A DNA stretch of 64,000 bases from Novosphingobium sp. PP1Y (lineage in GTDB: Bacteria > Pseudomonadota > Alphaproteobacteria > Sphingomonadales > Sphingomonadaceae). The notes beneath the pieces are model-generated. The model ran no database searches. It saw nothing but the letters and a program-made list of their open reading frames with translations, and was not told where the DNA came from. Shown here in pieces: positions 54,166 to 61,878 of the stretch. Position 1 is the first letter of the stretch. Every line of letters begins with the position of its first letter. The stretch is from assembly GCF_000253255.1 (NCBI RefSeq), contig NC_015580.1:1563001-1627000 (forward strand), read 5' to 3'. The position numbers and the translations under genes are program-made.

Positions 54166-54453
54166 TCAACCGGCGAGCAGGCGGCAGTGGGAAGGCGGCG
54201 TCGATGTCAGGCCCAGCAATCCGGCCGGCAGATACCAATAGGCGGCATGGGCTACCCAGGAGCTGGCGCGTCCTGCTTTAGCCTTTCGCAGCGCGAACCA
54301 GGCGCCGAAGGCAACGATAATGCCGATAAAGATATGCTGGCTGAGGATCCCCCAGGTGAAGGGGATGAGCATCCCGGCGAACTCGTCGATGGTCCAGAAG
54401 CCGATGAGCTCCGGATCATCGAGCCGACGCGGGATGATATATGGGTCTGCCAT
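54166..54453 (-). CDS. traL: conjugal transfer protein TraL
   Basis: A 95-residue inner-membrane protein (VirB3-like). It starts MADPYIIPRRLDDPELIGFWTIDEF, the usual TraL opening, followed by two membrane helices (MLIPFTWGILSQHIFIGIIVAFGAWF and a second weaker one). It helps insert or assemble pilin. It follows traA by 26 bp. Confidence 0.92.
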   Translation of the reverse strand: MADPYIIPRRLDDPELIGFWTIDEFAGMLIPFTWGILSQHIFIGIIVAFGAWFALRKAKAGRASSWVAHAAYWYLPAGLLGLTSTPPSHCRLLAG

Positions 54454-54479
54454 GGCGACGCGCCTTCCCGTCCGATGCG

Positions 54480-54824
54480 TCAGATGACCGCGGTGACGAC
54501 CGAGGTGACGATCGGAACACCCGTGCCAACGCCGATGCCGACGCCGACCGGAACAGCGACCTGTCCGAGCGAGAACCGGCCCGAGGCGAGACCGATGAGG
54601 CCGCCTGCAAGGCTGAGGACGGTGATGATCTTGCCGCCCGAGCCTTCGAGGAAATCCGTGAATTTCGTGAGGGCAGGGGTGAAGGTCGTGTCGGCGCCAG
54701 CGTAGGCAGCGCTGGCGGCCAGTGCTGCGACCGCAAGCGGTACTGCAATGGTCATGGCCCGCCCGAACTTCGAGGGGTTGTGATCAATGGCGCCGGAACG
54801 CCGGGAGAGGGTGAAAGACTGCAT
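54480..54824 (-). CDS. traA: conjugative pilin TraA
   Basis: A 114-residue prepilin. ATG 54824 is chosen because GGAG lies 6 bases upstream; upstream ATGs at 54836 and 54887 are less well placed. A long leader is followed by a hydrophobic segment (MTIAVPLAVAALAASAAYAG) ending in a signal-peptidase-like site AYA-G, giving a mature pilin of about 72 residues. That pilin has two hydrophobic helices (KIITVLSLAGGLIGLASG and a Gly/Val-rich end) joined by a short loop, like F pilin (70 residues). The processing enzyme could be the S26 peptidase of this operon. It is the first gene of the tra operon, directly downstream of an operator-like region. Confidence 0.88.
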   Translation of the reverse strand: MQSFTLSRRSGAIDHNPSKFGRAMTIAVPLAVAALAASAAYAGADTTFTPALTKFTDFLEGSGGKIITVLSLAGGLIGLASGRFSLGQVAVPVGVGIGVGTGVPIVTSVVTAVI

Positions 54825-54887
54825 ATGGAGCTCCATCTGGAGGGGTGAACCCAGCGTTCTTTCGTTCGCTGTGTGTTCCACATGCAT

Positions 54888-54908
54888 CTAGGAAATCGAT
54901 GTAGGAAA
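54888..54908 (-). promoter_or_regulatory. operator-like site upstream of traA
   Basis: CTAGGAAATCGATGTAGGAAA lies 64-84 bp before the traA start. Its 14-base part ATCGATGTAGGAAA (54895-54908) recurs in inverted orientation at 55109-55122, and on the minus strand it reads TCGATTTCCTAG, close to TCGAATTTCCTAG in front of the S24 repressor. It is the best candidate for the site that represses the tra operon. The rest of the 348-bp region between traA and the HTH gene holds the two sites below and no gene. Confidence 0.65.
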
Positions 54909-55057
54909 GTCGGATTGAGGCTGGGGCTGAAGTGGCGGACGGATATGGACGCATCAATTGGCCGGCGTCGGCGATAATACGCAGAAACAGCGGCTTATCT
55001 GGTAATCACCGTCGACGAATCCCGACAGGGGCGGCGGTGATTGTCGGCGACTCGGGT

Positions 55058-55077
55058 CTAGGGGATGATTCGCCTAG
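55058..55077. promoter_or_regulatory. CTAGG-N10-CCTAG inverted repeat
   Basis: CTAGG at 55058-55062 and CCTAG at 55073-55077 form an inverted repeat similar in half-site to the S24 operator CTAGGA-N7-TCCTAG. It lies about 96 bp before the HTH regulator start, in its probable promoter region. Confidence 0.45.
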
Positions 55078-55108
55078 AAACGAGATGTTCCTTATATGTT
55101 CTTTTCAT

Positions 55109-55122
55109 TTTCCTACATCGAT
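55109..55122 (+). promoter_or_regulatory. operator-like site upstream of the HTH regulator
   Basis: TTTCCTACATCGAT is the exact reverse complement of the 14-base site near traA. Relative to transcription, traA and the HTH gene therefore carry this sequence in the same orientation, at about 71 bp and 51 bp upstream of their starts. Confidence 0.65.
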
Positions 55123-55172
55123 CGCGCGCGATATGGCTACGACTCAGTTCCTCATCGTTGGAGTTTTTGTCG

Positions 55173-55634
55173 ATGCACCAGCTCGCGCCATTCCGAGGCG
55201 AAGCCAACGCCAGCCTCGCGCACATTCTTGCCCATGCAATCGAGTCGTCTGACAAGCCCAAGCACCAGATCGCTCGAGAAGTCGGGATCCACCGCGAGAC
55301 CCTGCTCCGTGTGATGCGCGGCGATCGGCCGATCGGCCTTGATGAAGCCGCGCGCGTTCTCGATGTCTGTGGCGCCTTTCCCCGCGCGAGCATGATCCTC
55401 GCCTTGGCTGGTCAGGAGGATCTCGCCTGCGAATGGATGCGCAGCGAAATGGGAGAGTTTCTTGAGGACTTCTTTACGGCCTTGCCAGGCCAGCTCGAAC
55501 GCACGCTTGGGCGACGCGTCGAAGATTTGCGACCCCGGTGGGCGAACGGCACTTCGCAGCTCGTCGCCCGCATGCTTGCCAAGCACATTGATGATTTTGC
55601 CAACCGCGACATTTCGATGGCGCTGCCGCGCTGA
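55173..55634 (+). CDS. HTH transcriptional regulator, divergent from traA
   Basis: A 153-residue protein. ATG 55173 follows GGAG at 9 bases. A helix-turn-helix of the Cro/CI class is at residues 17-55 (ILAHAIESSDKPKHQIAREVGIHRETLLRVMRGDRPIGLDEAARVL). The rest is helical and could bind a partner. It is transcribed away from traA with operator-like repeats between them, so it is probably the local tra regulator. It may act with, or be controlled by, the S24 repressor located 44 kb away. Confidence 0.8.
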   Translation: MHQLAPFRGEANASLAHILAHAIESSDKPKHQIAREVGIHRETLLRVMRGDRPIGLDEAARVLDVCGAFPRASMILALAGQEDLACEWMRSEMGEFLEDFFTALPGQLERTLGRRVEDLRPRWANGTSQLVARMLAKHIDDFANRDISMALPR

Positions 55635-55683
55635 TCCAATTCACCTCGGAGAGGACCGAGGAATTGACCCGACAGGAACGATC

Positions 55684-55947
55684 ATGAATGCACAGCCCCA
55701 GCCTACCGAGGACGGCGCAAGCGCTGACCAGGCTTCGCCACTAGGCCCCCCGCCAGCCCGGCTCTTGCGGCTGCCCGAAGTCATCGACCGGGTCGGCCTG
55801 CGTCGTTCGTCAATCTATCAGCGGATGAGCGAAGGGCGCTTTCCCAAATCCCGCTCGCTCGGGCCCAAGTGCACTGTGTGGGTTGAGGAGGAAATCGACG
55901 CGTGGATCAGATCAATTGCGGACAAGCCGCATCGAGACGTTCTGTAA
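55684..55947 (+). CDS. AlpA-family DNA-binding protein
   Basis: An 87-residue protein starting at ATG 55684 behind AGGAACG. After a Pro-rich N terminus the MerR-like winged helix-turn-helix of AlpA proteins is complete: RLLRLPEVIDRVGLRRSSIYQRM, then GRFPKSRSLGPKCTVWVEEEIDAWI. AlpA proteins regulate excision or transfer genes in phages and integrative elements. It is 49 bp after the HTH regulator and probably in the same transcript. Confidence 0.88.
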   Translation: MNAQPQPTEDGASADQASPLGPPPARLLRLPEVIDRVGLRRSSIYQRMSEGRFPKSRSLGPKCTVWVEEEIDAWIRSIADKPHRDVL

Positions 55948-55984
55948 ACTATCCCGAAAGAAATCATCGCGCTAAGTTGCGCGC

Positions 55985-56479
55985 ATGGTTTATCGATACC
56001 CGGCAGGCAATCCTCTCCATCCTGAAGCCTTGAAAGAGAAGCAGCGTGCGCTTCGCGACGGCTTTTCAACGCCACCAACCCTTCGGGCTCATCGCTCACT
56101 ATCGTGGCTTCGTCGGGCCGAAGCAGAACAGGAAGAACAGGACGTTCGCTTCATCCTGCTCTGGATCGGGTTCAACGCTGCCTATGCCGGTGACGTAGAG
56201 GCCTCGGCCAGCAGCTCAGCGCCAGAAGGCGAGCGTGGGCTGTTCCAATCGTTTTTCTCGACGCTCGTAAAGTTCGATGGGCGCCACCGTGTCTACGACG
56301 CGGTTCGGGAGCGGTTCACTCAGGATATCCGCCTCCTTCTCGACAATCTCTATGTCTACCATCCTTTCTGGCAGCATCAGAGGGGTGTATCAGGTTACGA
56401 GGACTGGGAGCAGGAACTCGAGCGGGGTCGCTTAGCTTTCAATCACGCCTTGCGCGAACATGACCTGACCCTGACCTAA
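55985..56479 (+). pseudogene. HEPN-type protein, truncated by an IS end
   Basis: A frame of 164 codons starting MVYRYPAGNPLHPEALKEKQRALRDGF, with ILLWIGFNAAYAGDVE, FSTLVKFDGRHRVYDAV and DNLYVYHPFWQHQ, ending in LAFNHALREH followed by five residues read from insertion-sequence DNA. Alphaproteobacterial proteins of this type that I recall continue with about 60 further residues including an RNxxxHG motif that forms the HEPN ribonuclease site; that part is missing here. The native gene therefore seems to stop at about 56460, cut by the insertion. HEPN domains are frequent in abortive-infection and toxin systems, so the intact gene may have had such a role. Truncation is inferred from the IS boundary. 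Confidence 0.6.
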
Positions 56480-56537
56480 CCCCCTGATTTTCCTCCACGC
56501 TGGATTAGAGTCCGCACCTGAGAGAAGGAAGGACGAG

Positions 56538-56843
56538 ATGAAGCGAACGAGGTTTTGTGCTTTCACGCCTACGGTTCCGAAGGAGCAGATCATTGGCGTG
56601 CTGAAGGAAGCGTGGCGGGAGCGAAGACCGCCGAGCTCGCCCGCCGGCACGGTGTGTCGGAAGGGACGATCTACAGCTGGAAGGCGAAGTACGGCGGGCT
56701 GAAGGTGTCCGAGGCGAAGCGGCTGCGTTCGCTCGAGGACGAGAACGGCCGGCTCAAGGGGTGCTGGCTGATGCGATGCTGGACAACGCTGCGCTGACCC
56801 GAACGGCGGCGCAGCCAACGATCTCCTGGCAAAGAAGTTTTGA
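56538..56843 (+). pseudogene. IS407-type orfA, frameshifted
   Basis: Starts MKRTRFCAF, gains about eight codons compared with related proteins, then needs a frame change to read AKTAELARRHGVSEGTIYSWKAKYGGL and EAKRLRSLEDENGRLK. A further change before LADAMLDNAAL and LLAKKF is needed. The helix-turn-helix and leucine zipper of an IS3-family OrfA are clear, but at least three frame disruptions make it non-functional. Confidence 0.8.
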
Positions 56844-57397
56844 CGCCCGCCGCTCGCTCATCTCCAGGATTGTCAGGTGATGAGCGAGCGGCGGGCGTGC
56901 CGTATCATCGATGCCGCTCGCAAAAGCGTGCGTTATCGTTCCACTCGGGACGATAATGCCGATCTGCGCGAAGCTGCGCGATCTGGCCAACCAGCGTCGC
57001 CGGTTCGAATATCGCCGTCTGCACATCCTGCTGCGCCGGGAGGGCGTTATGATCAACCGCAAGAAGACCCAGCGCCTCTATCGTGAGGAGGGACTGGCGG
57101 TCAGGCGACGCCGGAGCCGCAAGCGTGCTGTTGGAACACGGGCACCTGCTCCGGTGCTGGCCCTGCCGAACCAGCGCTGGAGCCTTGAGTTGGACGCTGC
57201 CCGCCCCTCTCCGCTTCGCTCCGATCCGTGCACGATCGGATGGCGCCAGGAAGGCGGTTCCGAACTCAACTTGGTCGATGACGTGACCCGGGAGTGCCTT
57301 GCGGCGGTGTCGGACATATCGATCTCAGGCGGCCGTGTCGTGCGCCAGTTGACGGAGCTGATCGCACAGTGCGGCAAGCCGGGGGTGATCGTCAGCT
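56844..57397 (+). pseudogene. IS407-type orfB, 5' part, frameshifted
   Basis: Contains SERRACRIIDAARKSVRYRS, then after a frame change RRFEYRRLHILLRREGVMINRKKTQRLYREEGLAVRRRRSRKRA and NLVDDVTRECLAA. This is the DDE transposase of the IS3 family. The segment that should hold the first catalytic Asp and the strand after it is altered (SLELDAARPSPLRSD). Reading stops at GVIVS where the IS110-family element begins. Confidence 0.8.
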
Positions 57398-57612
57398 ACG
57401 TCCTAGGTCGGGAAGCAGCTGTGGGACAAGGCCAGCAGGTCTCGTTGCGCCGATCATGACCGGCGCAAATGTCTTTTTGATCCAGATGGCTTCCATCGTC
57501 AAGGAATGCGCTCTCGGCCATAGCAAACACAGGATCCAGCGGCCGCATCGGTCGTGGTCCTAACCGTCCTTAAAATGAGATGCGGATGCCAGATGGAAGG
57601 CCCGAACATTAT

Positions 57613-58905
57613 CTACAGGGTCGCAGTTGCGCCCTCACGGCACAGCAGAGAGGGGTCCTTCCATCTGGTGTCCGCCCGTTCGAGGAACGGGCGGTACTCG
57701 GTTCCCGTCTTGATGACGGCGTGCGCGACGCGCGCCATCTTGGCGGTGAGTGCAGTCATTGCCTTGCGGCGGCGATCGGGGTCGTTGGCGTGTCCTTCCA
57801 TGTATCGGCCCAGCTTATCGCGAAAGCTGTTGTCGCGTTGGCGAGCGGCGACTTGTGCGGCCATCCAGAAAGTGCGGCGCAACCGAGCATTACCATACTT
57901 GGAAAGCTTGGTCCGACCGCGGAATGTGCCGGACTGGCAGGTGGCCAGATCGAGCCCGCAGAACTTGAGGAACTGGCGATGGTGGGCAAACCGTCGAAGG
58001 TCCCCGGCCTCGGCGAGGATGGTCAGCGCGTTGATCGGGCCGATGCCAGGGATCATACGAAGCAGCTGGTAGTCACGGTTCTCGCTGAGCATGGCATGGG
58101 CGGCTCGCTCGATCTCGTCACGTTGGCGGATCAGACTGCGCGCTTGCGCGATGACCATGCGAAACATGGCAATCGCCACAGAATCCTCATCGACCGGCAG
58201 TGCGACGGATGCGCAGGCGGTCTCGTAAATATCGTTGATTAATCGAGCCTTGGAGACCTTGCGACCGACCAGTGACCACGCCTCGCGCGTGAATGCTTCC
58301 TGGCCAAGCGCTGTCATGCTCCCGGGCGTCGGAAACCGCTCGAGCAAGGCAAGAAACCAATCAGACCTGCTGTTGCCGGCGAAGCGCTCGATCTCTGGGA
58401 AGTAGAGCGGCAGGTAATGGGTCAGGATCCGGTGCCAGGTCTGGGTCTTGGCTTTGGAGATGGCCTCGTGTGTCTTCGACATCTCCTGCAGATCGTTAAT
58501 CCCGGCGGCAAGCGGATCGACGTAGCGCTGGGTGGCGCCAATCCGCAGCATATGCAGGATCACCTGCGCGTCCTTGGAGTCGTTCTTGTCCCAGCCATTA
58601 TGTAGAGCCTCTCGGGTCCGGGCCAAGGCTACGGACGAGATCAGGCGCAGCTCGAAACCTGCTGTGAGCAAGCGGTGCGCCAAGGTGCGGTGATAGTTAC
58701 CGGTCGCCTCGAAGCCGACGACAATCGGTCTGCCAATATCAGCCAGAACGGACGCAAGGCGGTCGTAATCGGTCTTCGTCGCCATCACTGTCATACGCCG
58801 TCGCCGCCCGCCCTCCGGGCGTTCGATGAGGACCTCCTGGCGGTGCTTGGACATATCGATGGCTACCAGCACGGCATCGGCGGGTGTAGAACTGAGCTTG
58901 GTCAT
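57613..58905 (-). CDS. IS110-family DEDD recombinase
   Basis: A 430-residue recombinase. ATG 58905 follows GGAGG at 9 bases. The RuvC-like N-terminal domain has the acidic tetrad in VAIDMSKHRQ, VGFEATGNYH and DKNDSKDAQV. A coiled region links to the C-terminal Tnp domain with RMIPGIGPINALTILAEAGD, FCGLDLATCQSGTFRGR (the serine nucleophile region) and KYGNARLRRTF. IS110 enzymes use an element-encoded bridge RNA to pair donor and target. The gene is intact, so the element may be active. The non-coding ends are 153 bp upstream of the start and about 215 bp after the stop. Confidence 0.92.
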   Translation of the reverse strand: MTKLSSTPADAVLVAIDMSKHRQEVLIERPEGGRRRRMTVMATKTDYDRLASVLADIGRPIVVGFEATGNYHRTLAHRLLTAGFELRLISSVALARTREALHNGWDKNDSKDAQVILHMLRIGATQRYVDPLAAGINDLQEMSKTHEAISKAKTQTWHRILTHYLPLYFPEIERFAGNSRSDWFLALLERFPTPGSMTALGQEAFTREAWSLVGRKVSKARLINDIYETACASVALPVDEDSVAIAMFRMVIAQARSLIRQRDEIERAAHAMLSENRDYQLLRMIPGIGPINALTILAEAGDLRRFAHHRQFLKFCGLDLATCQSGTFRGRTKLSKYGNARLRRTFWMAAQVAARQRDNSFRDKLGRYMEGHANDPDRRRKAMTALTAKMARVAHAVIKTGTEYRPFLERADTRWKDPSLLCREGATATL

Positions 58906-58918
58906 GGTCGGTCTGCCT

Positions 58919-59045
58919 CCAAAGTGTTGAGTCGACAACTTCACTTTAGAGACCTGATGACCGGTCATGACCGCCTTGATGAAGCCTGCGGGCGCTACGC
59001 GCCCTTGTCTCCATCAAGGCGAGCGCTGCCTTCGAGAGGCAGCTT
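58919..59045 (-). ncRNA. candidate bridge RNA region of the IS110 element
   Basis: Between the element end and the recombinase start there are three successive hairpins. In the RNA direction (minus strand) these are: a 7-bp stem at 59043-59025 (GCTGCCT/AGGCAGC); a 10-bp stem CGCCTTGATG/CATCAAGGCG at 59021-58972 enclosing a 7+8-base internal loop and an inner GGGCGC/GCGCCC stem; and an AAAGTG/CACTTT stem at 58947-58921. A short 5' hairpin followed by stems with internal loops is the bridge RNA layout described for IS110 elements. Guide-target pairing was not found by eye. Confidence 0.35.
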
Positions 59046-59056
59046 CCCAATGTGCT

Positions 59057-59443
59057 ATGGCATTGAGCTCACGAGCAATGCGGTTCTGGCATGGTGCGGG
59101 GAGATAGGCGTGGAGCGGCATTGCATCGCGCCGGGCAGGCCAATGCAGAACGGTTCCGTCGAGAGGTAGGCCTTCGACCAGCTTCGCTTCCAACCGCCGC
59201 ATGCGTGACGAGCTGCTCGACGAGACGCTGTTCATGAGCCTGGCTCATGCCCAAGTCGAGATCGCCGCACGGGTCGAAGACTGCAACCGGGAGAGACCGC
59301 ACTCATCCCTTGGCTACGCAACACCGGCGGCGCTCGCCGGCGAAGTGGATAGGCAATGGCCTGCTCCGCTACGCCCTACGGGCCCCGCTGTGCAGCCCAT
59401 TGCTTCAAACGTGCTCATGCGCGAAACAACCGCCCGGCTCTAA
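59057..59443 (+). pseudogene. IS407-type orfB, 3' part, frameshifted
   Basis: Resumes with GIELTSNAVLAWCGEIGVERHCIAPGRPMQNGSVER, hits an in-frame stop, and continues in another frame as MRDELLDETLFMSLAHAQ and NRERPHSSLGYATPAALAGEVDRQWPA to a stop at 59441-59443. This holds the second Asp region and the catalytic Glu region of the DDE transposase, but the frame break shows that it is dead. Confidence 0.8.
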
Positions 59444-59655
59444 TCCCAGCTGGGGAAAGCTGGGGGTCAGGTCATCACGTCACAGGCAAAACGGTTATCA
59501 TTAGCTGAATAATCACCAGCCAGTTCGAGGCGAGCGGTAGCATTGGTGTCAAAGGCAGTTGCAAGATTCTGGCTGGCTCCCTAGCATGGCTATTGAGCTC
59601 AAGGCTTGTCTTCTGCCGAATGCGAAGGTTCGGATAGCATCTTAATTTACCAGTT

Positions 59656-60516
59656 TTGCTGAGAATTGAATTGGCTCGTGAAGCACAGGTGGGAAAATTG
59701 GGTATACCAAAATCCAAGGGTGATGAGATATCAAGTGTCGATATTTCCGAGAGTGGCAATCAGCGGAAGTCAATTCAGTCCGTAGAAATTGGAGCGAGGG
59801 TCCTTCTTGCCCTGTTGAAGGCGGACCCGGGTGGTGCGTTTCTTCGGGATGTTGCGTCCAACTCCGGGCTTTCGCGCAGTCAGGCGCATCGATATTTACT
59901 CGCCTTCGTCAATACCGGAATGGTCGAACAAAATTCGTCCAGCGGGCGGTATTCGCTTGGCACGCTCGCCGTACGTTTGGGTCTGGCGGCTATGGCCAGG
60001 CTCGACCCCGTGCGCATCGCTACCGGATATCTCGAGGACCTGCTGAATGAGTTCAAAACGACCGGGCTGCTCAGTGTCTGGGGCGACTATGGGCCAACGG
60101 TAATTCGCTGGATCGACGGCGGCGTCCCACTGTTCACGTCAATGCATGTTGGTTCCACCTTGCCTTTGCAAGCCTCCTCCACCGGCACTCTTTTCCTGAC
60201 CTATTGTCCGCCTGCGCAAACGCGCGATCGCGTTGAGCGGGAGAGGGCCGAGGGGATTGTTGTCGACGATGGGGAATTGTCAGAGCAAATCGAGTCCGTT
60301 CGCAAACTCGGATATGCGAGAACCTATGGGTCCGTGGTGCCGGGTCTTGCCGCAGTATCGGTGCCGATTTTCGATTCGCAAAATCGGCTGGTCGCGACAA
60401 TGACCGTTCTTGCCCGTTCACAGGACAAGGCTTATTTCAGCAAGGCAAAGATCGGACGAATTTTGGGGCAGGCGCGGCAAGCAAGCGAAGCGATCGGTTG
60501 GCCAGGCCCAGCTTGA
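59656..60516 (+). CDS. IclR-family transcriptional regulator
   Basis: Up to 286 residues if TTG 59656 is used; starts at TTG 59671 or GTG 59689 are equally possible, as no ribosome site is strong. The winged helix-turn-helix is at residues 40-105 (FLRDVASNSGLSRSQAHRYLLAFVNTGMVEQ), followed by the IclR effector domain with SVWGDYGPTVIRWID, LPLQASSTGTLFL and KLGYARTYGSVVPGLAAVSVPIFD. IclR proteins usually control nearby catabolic or uptake genes; here the MFS transporter and the CoA-transferase, aldolase and hydratase genes are close by. It is 180 bp beyond the IS end, so its own promoter may be intact. Confidence 0.88.
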   Translation: MLRIELAREAQVGKLGIPKSKGDEISSVDISESGNQRKSIQSVEIGARVLLALLKADPGGAFLRDVASNSGLSRSQAHRYLLAFVNTGMVEQNSSSGRYSLGTLAVRLGLAAMARLDPVRIATGYLEDLLNEFKTTGLLSVWGDYGPTVIRWIDGGVPLFTSMHVGSTLPLQASSTGTLFLTYCPPAQTRDRVERERAEGIVVDDGELSEQIESVRKLGYARTYGSVVPGLAAVSVPIFDSQNRLVATMTVLARSQDKAYFSKAKIGRILGQARQASEAIGWPGPA

Positions 60517-60633
60517 CCCTTTGTATCGATATGCGTAATGCGTTGCACAATAAGGGCGGCGCCTTCCTTAACTCCTGACAGTGTGTTGCGGGTTCGATCC
60601 GGCCCTCTGGCAGCTTCAGGAGAGCGCGGTTCA

Positions 60634-61869
60634 GTGAACCTTCAAAGTGCCGCGACGGAATCCGGCATAGGCCGACGGGAATTCATCGCCATGATGGCGA
60701 TGATACAGGCGCTCCAGTCGCTGGCCTTCACCTCGCTGCTGCCGGCGCTCGGACATATCGCTGCCGATTTTGAGGTTGCCCAGTCGAACCAGCGCCAACT
60801 GATCATCAGCGTTTTCCTGGTCAGTTCGGGATTGAGTTCGCTGGTTCCCGGTACAATCTCCGATCGCTATGGGCGCAAGCCAGTCCTGCTCGGCTACATG
60901 GCGTTGTTCGTGGCCGTCAATGCGGTGTCAGCTCTGGTGCGCGACTTCCACGTGCTTCTGGCGCTGCGCGCGATACTGGGGTTCGCGTCGTCCGGGCTGA
61001 CGGTGCTGCCGTTGGCGATCATCCGCGATCGCTATGAAGGTGCCGGCATGGCCAAGCTGCAGGCGGTGGTGGCGATGCTGTTCATGGCGGTGCCGACCTT
61101 CGCGCCCAGCCTTGGCTATGCGATCCTCGAGCTCGCGGGATGGCGCGCGATCTTCCTGGTGATCGGCGCTTTGGCGCTGGCAGTGACGGTCTGGTTCCTG
61201 CTCAGAATGGAGGAAACCAATCCGAAGCAGAACCGGCAGTCGCAGCGCTCGGGCAACTTGCTGGGCAATGTTGCAACGGTGCTCGGGAACCGGGCGTCGA
61301 TCGGCTATGTCATTGGCATGTCCCTGATTTTCGGCGGGCACTTCGGGTTCATCAACAGTTCGCAGCAACTGATTGGCGAACATTTCGGCGCAGGCTCGGC
61401 CTATCCACTGATCTTCGGCTCGATGGCAGCGACCATGGCGCTGGCCAGCCTGGTCAATTCGGCGATCGTCGAGCGCTTCGGCACCCGGCGGATCGGCCAT
61501 GCCGCAATTTTCTGCCACCTTGCGGCATCGGTGGGACAATTGCTCCTGGCCTCTGCTCCCGGCGAAACCCTGGTCCAGTTTGTCGTCCTCATGTCTCTCA
61601 ACATGTGCCTGCTGATTACCGTCTTCGTCAATTTCACTGCAATTGCCTTGCAGCCGTTCGGGCATATTGCCGGCGCGGCCGCATCGGTTCAGGCATTCTT
61701 CCGGCTGGTTCTGGGGGCAGGGCTGGGCGGCCTGATCGGTTATGTCTACGATGGCACACCGCGGCCGCTCGCGATTGCGCTGGTCTTGGTCGGGTCGCTG
61801 ACCTTGGCCCTTGTGCTTTATAGCGAACGAGGCAAGCTGTTCCAGCGCCTCAATCCGCCGAGCCGATAG
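60634..61869 (+). CDS. MFS transporter, Bcr/CflA-like
   Basis: A 411-residue membrane transporter. GTG 60634 is chosen because AGGAGAG lies 11 bases upstream; the open frame before it is not transporter-like. Twelve membrane helices are expected. Motif A is GTISDRYGRKPVLLGY near residues 75-90, and LRAILGFASSGLTVLPLAIIRDRY is the usual helix 4 region. The protein is closest in style to the drug:H+ antiporters Bcr/CflA. In this setting it may export or import an aromatic acid or its intermediates, but the substrate cannot be told from sequence. It is 117 bp after the IclR gene on the same strand. Confidence 0.87.
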   Translation: MNLQSAATESGIGRREFIAMMAMIQALQSLAFTSLLPALGHIAADFEVAQSNQRQLIISVFLVSSGLSSLVPGTISDRYGRKPVLLGYMALFVAVNAVSALVRDFHVLLALRAILGFASSGLTVLPLAIIRDRYEGAGMAKLQAVVAMLFMAVPTFAPSLGYAILELAGWRAIFLVIGALALAVTVWFLLRMEETNPKQNRQSQRSGNLLGNVATVLGNRASIGYVIGMSLIFGGHFGFINSSQQLIGEHFGAGSAYPLIFGSMAATMALASLVNSAIVERFGTRRIGHAAIFCHLAASVGQLLLASAPGETLVQFVVLMSLNMCLLITVFVNFTAIALQPFGHIAGAAASVQAFFRLVLGAGLGGLIGYVYDGTPRPLAIALVLVGSLTLALVLYSERGKLFQRLNPPSR

Positions 61870-61878
61870 GCGCTTGCC

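Larger units (their letters stand above)
57398..59056 (-). mobile_element. IS110-family element inserted in the IS407-type orfB
   Basis: The orfB sequence breaks after GTCAG-CT (57391-57397) and resumes as CT-ATGGCATTGAG (from 59055). Joining at the shared CT restores the reading VSYGIELTSN, so the inserted DNA is about 1.66 kb flanked by a CT dinucleotide, as expected for the core exchange of IS110 elements. It has no long terminal inverted repeats, also typical. The ends could be off by a few bases. Confidence 0.75.
56472..59474 (+). mobile_element. decayed IS3-family (IS407-type) element, interrupted
   Basis: The ends match as imperfect inverted repeats: TGACCTAACCCCC at 56472 onward and TGACCTGACCCCC read inward from 59474, with similarity continuing for about 35 bases. 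OrfA and orfB carry several frameshifts, and an IS110-family element is inserted in orfB. No clean target duplication is visible. It marks the junction between the transfer module and the catabolic segment. Confidence 0.8.

Noticed and set aside
54888..55122. CRISPR-like repeats between traA and the HTH gene
   Set aside because: Only two 14-base copies in inverted orientation, with no array; they fit operators.
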